From: Actinomycetes bacterium
Lineage (GTDB): Bacteria; Actinomycetota; Coriobacteriia; Coriobacteriales; Eggerthellaceae
Reading direction: 5' to 3'
Length of the DNA stretch: 37,547 nucleotides
NCBI GenBank assembly: GCA_023460315.1
Contig: JAEWQO010000035.1
Span: forward strand, 1 to 37,547
Both the position numbers and the translations under genes were made by a program. The notes beneath the pieces are model-generated. The model ran no database searches, was not told the DNA's origin, and saw only the letters and a program-made list of their open reading frames with translations. Below are positions 24,873 through 31,276 of this stretch, piece after piece. Position 1 is the stretch's first letter. Every line of letters begins with the position of its first letter.

Positions 24873-26888
24873 TTATGCTGCAATCTTCGAAGCAACTAAA
24901 TACCAGCAGCACAAAACCATGGGGACCGTCGACAAAGAAATTGCCGACAAGTTATACATTTTACGATTCACATTGTTCTTCATTTTCAAATTAAAGCAAA
25001 ACGCAAGAAGAGGAAAAACAAGGGGGAGCAAATAACGATGCTGGCAACCATTTACGGTATCAGACCCAACAGGGGTAAAGGAAATATACAACGATGAAAC
25101 AATAAGACATACAGTAACAAGAAACAGGAATGCCATCCAAACAGCATATGGAATACGAGCTAGCTTTTCCGAAACGGAATCAACGTCTGTTAAAGCGATG
25201 AGCAATAGCAAGACAGTTGGCAACGTGGCAAACCAAGGAATGGCAACTTGCAAATGCCCCAAATACGCAAACATGACTGTATACCCGTCAGATCCAAGGA
25301 GATTAAGAAAGTTATTCGCAAGGAACGACAACAACATCGACGCGTAACCTAAAGGGTCAGAAAGAATATACCGCAGCTGGCCAGAGGAGCTAACATCAAG
25401 GCCGCCACGCATATCGCTAGCGCTCGCTCCACCGGACGACACGAAAGGCAACAAAAACGATGCAACTACAATACATCCCAATACAACAACGGACAAAATG
25501 AATAGTCTTCTCTGGCGCGAAGAAACAAATTTTTCTTTCGGAAGTAAAAATAATAGGCCAATAAGTGGAAAATATATCGCCTTAGGACCGAGCCCGACGA
25601 GAAATACGAGCAGCATGGCAATCCAAGATCGAACCGTTAATTTGATATTCGGAGCAGAGAGTTCTCTCACAACTAGGGCAACCGCAAGAAATAAAAGAGA
25701 AATCAACCATGGATCATAGGAATAATTCGCCGCCAAAAATAAACTCGTCGGCAATAGGGCAACGGCACATAAGAGAATCTTTCGCGTTGGAATGATTTTT
25801 ATCGCAAAAAAGGAAACGAGGCAGTATGCAAACAAGTTCGCCCATCGACCCATGTCGAAAATGAGAGAGTACGGCAAATGAAATGCTCTTCCAACCCAGA
25901 GACCTATTGCCGAAGGCACATATCCTATTGTGGCATATGAAGCTATAGAGGCTTCTTCGGGGGCAGTGCCAAACCCTTCCGCTCTATGGTATGCACTGGA
26001 AATATACAAATCGTTAAGGTTGCTATGATATGCCACCACTTCCGATTCCGACAAGGCATCAATACCAGGTCTCTTCAAAGACTCGTCGTCAAGAGATGGG
26101 TTGAGTAACGTCATATCCGAATCCGCATATTCTGAATCAACAATGTACGACAGTGCAAGGCTCTTCTTGTAATGTATCTGATCGTCCCAAGATATATTAG
26201 TTTCAGCAGGAAGGACAAAAACAAGATAGGATCCGAAGAGAAGCGCTGCGACAAAAAAATAGCGTTCAGGATGACTTGCTACATGCTTCGTCTGAGCAAC
26301 AAAGAACAGGATCGTGACAAAGATTATCGAAAGAAACAAAAAGGTCGAGACGAAAGCAATACCAGATGTCTCTGAAAAAAACAAGCCAAGGATTGCAGCT
26401 ATCAAAATAGCTAAGATAACGGCGAAAAGCATACGGACAATCGATTTTATCGATAATCTCTCCTTGAAACGTCTCAATGCAGCATATGGGCATTCCCGCA
26501 CTTCAACAAGAACCAATATACACACTGAATATGAAACTATGAAAAAAAAGAGGACCCGCCACATATTCCAATCACTAATATTGACCACGCTGGACAAGGG
26601 GGCTCCATAGAGTGTTACAGCTTCCAACAATATCGCGGCGATCAGGCTGAATGCAACTGTCTTTAAACACATTCTCAGACCTGTTGAGCCAAAGGGTGTT
26701 TCTCGAGGGTGAAAAAAATGGATTCTCCAAGTAATGTATTCCAATAGAACCATCGAGGCAGACGCTACTACATACATCGCCATCGCCATTGCACTATGCG
26801 ACGGAGCAAGCACAATACCCGCAACAAGAAAGACGAGGATACTTGCAATTACCACACCGCGAAAGATAGATTTAGGAATCACGGTCAT
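24873..26888 (-). CDS. DUF2142 family polytopic membrane protein
   Basis: 671 residues with about 13 membrane segments. The large outside region after the mid-protein helix (ETNISWDDQIHYKKSLALSY) and the later block MGRWANLFAYCLVSFFAIKI, IPTRKILLCAVALLPTSLFL, AANYSYDPWLISLLFLA are the pattern of DUF2142 (PF09913), a family related to GT-C glycosyltransferases and found in glycan clusters. It may transfer a polyprenyl-phosphate-linked sugar on the outer face, with the donor made by the GT2 at the start of the operon. The start overlaps the DUF2304 stop as ATGA, and the ATG is preceded by AAAGGA. The sequence is AT-rich relative to the left half of the window. Confidence 0.85.
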   Translation of the reverse strand: MTVIPKSIFRGVVIASILVFLVAGIVLAPSHSAMAMAMYVVASASMVLLEYITWRIHFFHPRETPFGSTGLRMCLKTVAFSLIAAILLEAVTLYGAPLSSVVNISDWNMWRVLFFFIVSYSVCILVLVEVRECPYAALRRFKERLSIKSIVRMLFAVILAILIAAILGLFFSETSGIAFVSTFLFLSIIFVTILFFVAQTKHVASHPERYFFVAALLFGSYLVFVLPAETNISWDDQIHYKKSLALSYIVDSEYADSDMTLLNPSLDDESLKRPGIDALSESEVVAYHSNLNDLYISSAYHRAEGFGTAPEEASIASYATIGYVPSAIGLWVGRAFHLPYSLIFDMGRWANLFAYCLVSFFAIKIIPTRKILLCAVALLPTSLFLAANYSYDPWLISLLFLAVALVVRELSAPNIKLTVRSWIAMLLVFLVGLGPKAIYFPLIGLLFLLPKEKFVSSRQRRLFILSVVVLGCIVVASFLLPFVSSGGASASDMRGGLDVSSSGQLRYILSDPLGYASMLLSFLANNFLNLLGSDGYTVMFAYLGHLQVAIPWFATLPTVLLLLIALTDVDSVSEKLARIPYAVWMAFLFLVTVCLIVSSLYISFTPVGSDTVNGCQHRYLLPLVFPLLAFCFNLKMKNNVNRKMYNLSAISLSTVPMVLCCWYLVASKIAA

Positions 26889-27238
26889 TCTGCGTCGTCC
26901 TTTGATCGCACTGATTCGTCCCGTAGCGCCATCTCTTGAACAAGCGTGTCTATCTTTATCCGCAATTGCGAAACCTTTTCTGTCATGGAGAATTCGCGAA
27001 TCAACAAAACTCCAATTACATATAAAAAGATAAAATTCGATGGAGCCTCAAACCCTAATGCCGATGAAAAGAAACTGGCAATTTGCGGCACAAGAGCAAA
27101 CAGTAAAAAACTCCCGGCAAAAAGAAACCAAAATATTGAATCAGCAACCTGAATTTTTGATTTCCTGATTTTCTTAACCACGAAGACAAGCACGACAACG
27201 GCCGCAACGATCAGGAAAAATCTCAACACTCCATTCAT
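26885..27238 (-). CDS. DUF2304 family small membrane protein
   Basis: 117 residues from the ATG at 27238; a TTG at 27262 would overlap the GT2 stop by 20 bases and is an alternative. Three membrane segments (FFLIVAAVVVLVFVV; FWFLFAGSFLLFALVPQIA; FIFLYVIGVLLIREF) are followed by a short coiled-coil tail (KVSQLRIKIDTLVQEMAL). This is DUF2304 (PF10066), usually encoded directly beside a polyprenyl-phosphate GT2 and thought to help its membrane location or flipping of its product. Here it lies exactly between such a GT2 and the DUF2142 protein, overlapping or abutting both. Confidence 0.88.
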   Translation of the reverse strand: MNGVLRFFLIVAAVVVLVFVVKKIRKSKIQVADSIFWFLFAGSFLLFALVPQIASFFSSALGFEAPSNFIFLYVIGVLLIREFSMTEKVSQLRIKIDTLVQEMALRDESVRSKDDAE

Positions 27239-27242
27239 CACA

Positions 27243-27932
27243 TCACCGAAACCACTGAACAAACATGATGGAGACCAAGGTTCTCATCATATATTTCATT
27301 GATGCCGAGAACGTCAAATAGCTTTCTCCTGTTTCACGATCTCGCATATTTGCCTGAACTTCGGATACCTTTGCCCCTTTTCTAATGAGATAAGCAATCG
27401 TATCCGGCTCCGGCCCGAAATCATGCTCCATCGCAAAACGTTCAATCATTTTCTTATTGTACAGCCTCAAACCAGACGTTGGATCACTCAGATTTTTACC
27501 GGTAGTCACCCGTATAAGAAAAGCGATGAGACGCGATCCCGCCATGCGCGGAGTTGCCTGTTTTTTCTCAGTAATATAGCGCGAACCGATCACAATGTCC
27601 GATCCACTTGCAAGCATTTCCCGAATCATTGGCTCTATATAATCAGGCACATGCTGACCATCGGCGTCGTATTGAAACGCACAATCATATCCATGGTCAT
27701 TGGCATATTTCATTCCAGTTTGAAACCCAGCAGAAAGACCCAAGTTTACAGGAAGATCAATAAAGTTTAGCCCATTCTCAACACATAAATTTCGCGTATT
27801 ATCAATTGAACCATCATTGATCACGATATAATCAACTTCCGGCAAACATGCCTTCAGTCGCGAGACCGTCTGAACAACGCTCCCCTCTTCATTATAAGCC
27901 GGAATAATTGCGAGCGCTTTCACTGACTCCAT
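27243..27932 (-). CDS. Polyprenyl-phosphate glycosyltransferase (GT2, DPM1-like)
   Basis: 229 residues. ALAIIPAYNEEGSVVQTVSR, YIVINDGSIDNT, NLGLSAGFQTGMKYA and the metal motif CAFQYDADGQHVPDYI (DAD) identify the DPM1/GtrB-like branch of GT2, which loads a sugar onto undecaprenyl phosphate. VIGSRYITEKK and DPTSGLRLYNKKMIERF agree. There are no C-terminal membrane helices; the adjacent DUF2304 protein probably supplies the membrane anchor. First gene of a three-gene operon with DUF2304 and DUF2142, preceded by a good promoter. Confidence 0.92.
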   Translation of the reverse strand: MESVKALAIIPAYNEEGSVVQTVSRLKACLPEVDYIVINDGSIDNTRNLCVENGLNFIDLPVNLGLSAGFQTGMKYANDHGYDCAFQYDADGQHVPDYIEPMIREMLASGSDIVIGSRYITEKKQATPRMAGSRLIAFLIRVTTGKNLSDPTSGLRLYNKKMIERFAMEHDFGPEPDTIAYLIRKGAKVSEVQANMRDRETGESYLTFSASMKYMMRTLVSIMFVQWFR

Positions 27933-28010
27933 TATGGTTAATCACCTAACGCTCTATATAAATGAATCACGAACGCCTTCCTTTACACGTCTCTATTGAT
28001 GACTTCTTAC

Positions 28011-28039
28011 ATTATACCGACACGTATTGCGCATGCCAA
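28011..28039 (-). promoter_or_regulatory. Housekeeping-type promoter of the GT2/DUF2304/DUF2142 operon
   Basis: Minus strand: TTGGCA, exactly 17 bases, TATAAT. Five of six -35 and all six -10 bases match consensus. The start codon at 27932 lies about 72 bases after the expected transcription start. The remaining AT-rich part of 27933-28312 shows no gene or clear terminator. Confidence 0.75.
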
Positions 28040-28312
28040 AGAGATCGAAATGCCTACATTTATCCCCATACCTCAATGTGAATTCAGAATAAATTATACC
28101 CTGAATCGAAAATGCAACTTAACCTATACTTCCTGGAATCACGCCATCAATTGACTGTCATATATATAATAGACCCTTCTTGCTTATCCTTTGTTTGCTG
28201 AACGAATGGTAAGCAGCCTCAATTTAATGAACGGAAGCACTCTTGTCCCATATCCTGAACACAAATACCAATTTCATTAATTTACACGCCTCTAGGTCTC
28301 TGAAATGCAAAT

Positions 28313-29104
28313 CTATTCGTTGCTTTTTTGGCTAGTTAAATAAAATCTACTTATGAATTTAACAATTTGACGAGGCCAAAAGCGAGAAAGCATAGCTATG
28401 TCCTCCTTCGTCCTTGTATTATTTTCGATCAGAGCCGTCGTCTCTGATCCGAGATGGATGCGATGACGCATGAGAATGGCGGGATCATAATAAAAGGCAC
28501 CTTCAAGACGAGACACGCGCTCCCAGGCATCCCAATCCAAATTACAACTAAAAGTTGACTTAAACAAAGGTATAAATAGATTAGGCACGACCATCGTCAC
28601 CGACGGACAACAAATCGCTGAGCCAAATGACAATATCCGTCGCCTGACAAAACGAGAGCCCCTCAAAAAGGGCAGTTTCAAGGGTGCCAGCATTTTTCGC
28701 TTGATATTCAATAGAGAGTTTTTATCGACGCATGCCCCATGACGCAGCTCACCGTAATTTGTAAAAAAAAGAAGAGGCTTCTTAACGCTATTCACTGCTC
28801 CCAACATGTGCTGAGTATAGCACGGCTCATAAGTATCGTCCTGATGCGCTATCGTCACAAGAGACGTAGAAGCACACGACAAGGCGAAGTTCCAGTCGGA
28901 AGAAATTCCGGAACCGCCAGCATTGACGAACAACGGTACTCTGAATTTTTCACAGCACTCTTTTATGTAATCGTTTGGCGTGGAGGTGGCGACAAGAACA
29001 TTTGATTGAATAACCTGCTCTTGTAGCGAGATTAAACAATCTTCAAGAAATGGACTTTTCTTATATGCGCAAAGCACAAATGTATGGTCTTTCGGAGCGT
29101 ACAT
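28313..29104 (-). CDS. Small GT2-like glycosyltransferase
   Basis: 263 residues; GGAAGGA four bases before the ATG. FVLCAYKKSPFLEDCLISLQ is a GT-A start, followed by VNAGGSGISSDWNFALSCAS and the metal-site region LVTIAHQDDTYEPCYT, with HQDD in place of DxD. The second half is basic (RRRILSFGSAICCPSVTMVV; ends LTSQKSNE) with a tryptophan-rich LDWDAWERVSRLEGAF typical of this GT2 subgroup. It should add one sugar of the repeat unit. The gene stands alone: a 380-base gap follows, and a decayed ORF precedes it. Confidence 0.85.
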   Translation of the reverse strand: MYAPKDHTFVLCAYKKSPFLEDCLISLQEQVIQSNVLVATSTPNDYIKECCEKFRVPLFVNAGGSGISSDWNFALSCASTSLVTIAHQDDTYEPCYTQHMLGAVNSVKKPLLFFTNYGELRHGACVDKNSLLNIKRKMLAPLKLPFLRGSRFVRRRILSFGSAICCPSVTMVVPNLFIPLFKSTFSCNLDWDAWERVSRLEGAFYYDPAILMRHRIHLGSETTALIENNTRTKEDIAMLSRFWPRQIVKFISRFYLTSQKSNE

Positions 29105-29109
29105 GATTC

Positions 29110-29868
29110 CTTCCGAGGTTGTATATGGGCTTTCGCAAATAGTTTATTCCTCGATGTATCCTCGAGGATCGACTCTTGGATCTTCACGCTACAAACATCG
29201 ACTTCCTTTCCCAACACTTTGCCTCAGATTCGGCAAAGGAAGCATATATTATATTACCAAACAATCTTTCATTGCTGTATCGATCAATCCACTCTAGCGC
29301 CATGCAGCCGACATCATTGGAGTTCATTCGTGAATTAACATATCGAGCAATCCCCACCCAGTTTGCATTGCCATCGACAGTATCAACAAGGACATTATCG
29401 CAAAGCCATCAGGAACCGCAATCTTTGTTCCGACCAAGGTTCGCAGGAAACTATCAAAAGACAACCCACCTTCCCCTCAATACTAAGGTCCTCCATCAGA
29501 CGCGTTAACCCGCAGCAAGCAGCCTTAGGCCCTTCGCACTTGTAGTGACTGCGTCCTTTCTAGCACAATATCAGCACGCGCTCTCTTCCCGGACCCATAT
29601 ACGCTCATTGTGAAGATCGACGCATATACTGCAAGCTTTAAATCCACAAGCAAAGCAGTCGATAAGCCAATGAGCAGAATCTTGCGAATGAATATCGATC
29701 AAATTCGTCGCCGCCCACACTAAGACGGTCAAGCATCGCTGGTGTTGGCCATTTGAATACATTGTCGAAGCTTATACTTAAGAAATCCCACTTGATGCAA
29801 GGTATGAGGCCCCATAGGGCAACAAACTCCCCAAAGCAAAACATGTATTCCCCTCGCGCAATAAGCAT
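29110..29868 (-). pseudogene. Decayed minus-strand gene of unknown family
   Basis: The 794 bases between the small GT2 and the flippase have no intact gene, but the minus strand reads as one protein if several frameshifts are allowed. It starts MLIARGEYMFCFGEFVALWG at 29868, runs to RYSFARFCSLAYRLLC, changes frame near 29645, and again near 29590. It continues with CEGPKAACCGLTRLMEDLSI, then SFDSFLRTLVGTKIAVPDGF and DNVLVDTVDGNANWVGIARY, WIDRYSNERLFGNIIYASFA, and, after a last shift near 29220, VLGKEVDVCSVKIQESILED, ending near the ribosome site of the small GT2. I do not recognise the family; the location suggests a former glycan-modifying enzyme. Confidence 0.45.
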
Positions 29869-29885
29869 CGCGTCCTGTTAACAAC

Positions 29886-29891
29886 TATAAT
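29886..29891 (+). promoter_or_regulatory. -10 box TATAAT, 7 bases before the flippase ATG (leaderless)
   Basis: AACTATAATACTTAATATGAAA: the hexamer ends 7 bases before the ATG at 29899, so transcription should start on the start codon. No Shine-Dalgarno lies between. The -35 region is weak. Confidence 0.5.
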
Positions 29892-29898
29892 ACTTAAT

Positions 29899-31179
29899 AT
29901 GAAAACCGACAAAACAAAAGCACTTTCCACCAAGGCAAACATGCTCTGGAATGCGTCAGGGTGCATATTTTATCTTGGATGCCAATGGCTCACCACGATT
30001 TTAGTTGTAAGATTTTCATCTAGTTTTGAAAACTCCGGTACGCTTGCTTTTGCCATGGCTACAGGCATTATATTCGCCTCAATCAGCCTCTACAAGATTA
30101 GGACTTTTCAAGTATCCGACATCACGCATGAATACTCAGGACAGAACTATATAGCTTTTAGAATAGTCACCATTCTGGCTGCCTATTTTTTTTGCATAGC
30201 ATATCTTTTCCTAATCTCACAGAACTCGAATTATCTTGTATCATCTATGCTTTATCTCCTCTTTAAGAGTGATGAGACATTTTCTGATGTTCTATACGGA
30301 ATAGAGCAATGCAACGACCGGATGGACTATATTGGTAAATCTCAGTTCATACGTGGCATAGCTTCACTAGTTGGCTTTGCCTTGCCTTTAGCAGCAACGA
30401 GTGATTTGAACGCTGCTATTTTAGGCATGACAGGGGCATGCATTCTTGTCACGCTTGTATATGATTTACCTCGCGCGAAACTTTTTGGCAAAATACGTCC
30501 ACGAATCAGCAAAGAACAAGCTATTCACTTAGCGAAAGCGTGCCTCCTTGCAATGATCGCAAGTCTCTGCGCTAACTCGATTGTTTCCGTCGTCAGACAG
30601 TACTTTGGCATCGTGAATGGAGAAGAGCTGCTAGGGATATACGCAAGCGTTGCAACACCTGCAGTACTAATACAAGTAGCTGCATCCTACTTATACAGTC
30701 CATTAATTGGCTCACTTGCTAGCACGAAATACAAATCTGGACATCAAGCATTTCTTTCGTCATTTACAAAAATTTTTGGAATTCTCGTTCTCGCAATTAT
30801 GATTCTGGTTGTGGTATTGAGCTTATTAGGCGGTTTCATTTTGCAACTCGCGTTTGGAGAAACGATAAAACCCTATGTATTCTTATTCCCATTCGTTCTC
30901 ATTGCCACCGGATGTGTCGGCATTCTGTTCTACGTAAATGATGTCCTAATTATTATTCGCAAAACTTCGATGATGCTCGCCTGCAATGTCATTGCACTGT
31001 GTGGTGCCCTGTCAAGTTCGATCCCCTTGATTGGTCTTTACGGTATGAATGGGATAAATTTTGCAATTATAATTGGATCGCTCCTTGGCGCACTACTGGG
31101 AATACTTTCAGTGAGAAGATCGGAAACAAATAAGAGTAACGGAAAACATACGCACATTAATATCAAAATAAGGCCTTGA
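29899..31179 (+). CDS. Wzx-like polysaccharide flippase
   Basis: 426 residues with about 12 membrane segments, no soluble domain and a basic C-terminal tail (SVRRSETNKSNGKHTHINIK). The helix pattern, N-terminal NMLWNASGCIFYLGCQWLTT, mid-protein IVSVVRQYFGI and late FYVNDVLIIIRKTSMMLACN suit the MVF/PST family of lipid-linked oligosaccharide flippases, which move undecaprenyl-linked repeat units to the outer face. It is AT-rich like the other central genes. It is transcribed alone and converges on the wall hydrolase gene. A flippase in the same cluster as a Wzm/Wzt exporter implies either two glycans or separate steps. Confidence 0.85.
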   Translation: MKTDKTKALSTKANMLWNASGCIFYLGCQWLTTILVVRFSSSFENSGTLAFAMATGIIFASISLYKIRTFQVSDITHEYSGQNYIAFRIVTILAAYFFCIAYLFLISQNSNYLVSSMLYLLFKSDETFSDVLYGIEQCNDRMDYIGKSQFIRGIASLVGFALPLAATSDLNAAILGMTGACILVTLVYDLPRAKLFGKIRPRISKEQAIHLAKACLLAMIASLCANSIVSVVRQYFGIVNGEELLGIYASVATPAVLIQVAASYLYSPLIGSLASTKYKSGHQAFLSSFTKIFGILVLAIMILVVVLSLLGGFILQLAFGETIKPYVFLFPFVLIATGCVGILFYVNDVLIIIRKTSMMLACNVIALCGALSSSIPLIGLYGMNGINFAIIIGSLLGALLGILSVRRSETNKSNGKHTHINIKIRP

Positions 31180-31213
31180 GTCATCTATATAGGATGCACT
31201 AATGATGATGCCA

Positions 31214-31234
31214 CCGCACAGCAGTGTGGGTTTT
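31214..31234 (+). terminator. Short hairpin with T tract after the flippase
   Basis: CC-G-CACA, loop GCAG, TGTG-GG, then TTTT; an alternative pairing uses CCAC/GTGG. It lies 34 bases after the flippase stop and before the convergent hydrolase gene. The stem is short and bulged. Confidence 0.4.
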
Positions 31235-31276
31235 CGACGGAAAGCATCAGCCGAGGCGATCATCTATACACAAGCT

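Noticed and set aside
29176..29508. 110-codon plus-strand ORF in the gap before the flippase
   Set aside because: No ribosome site or family motif; the opposite strand carries the more protein-like, though broken, reading.
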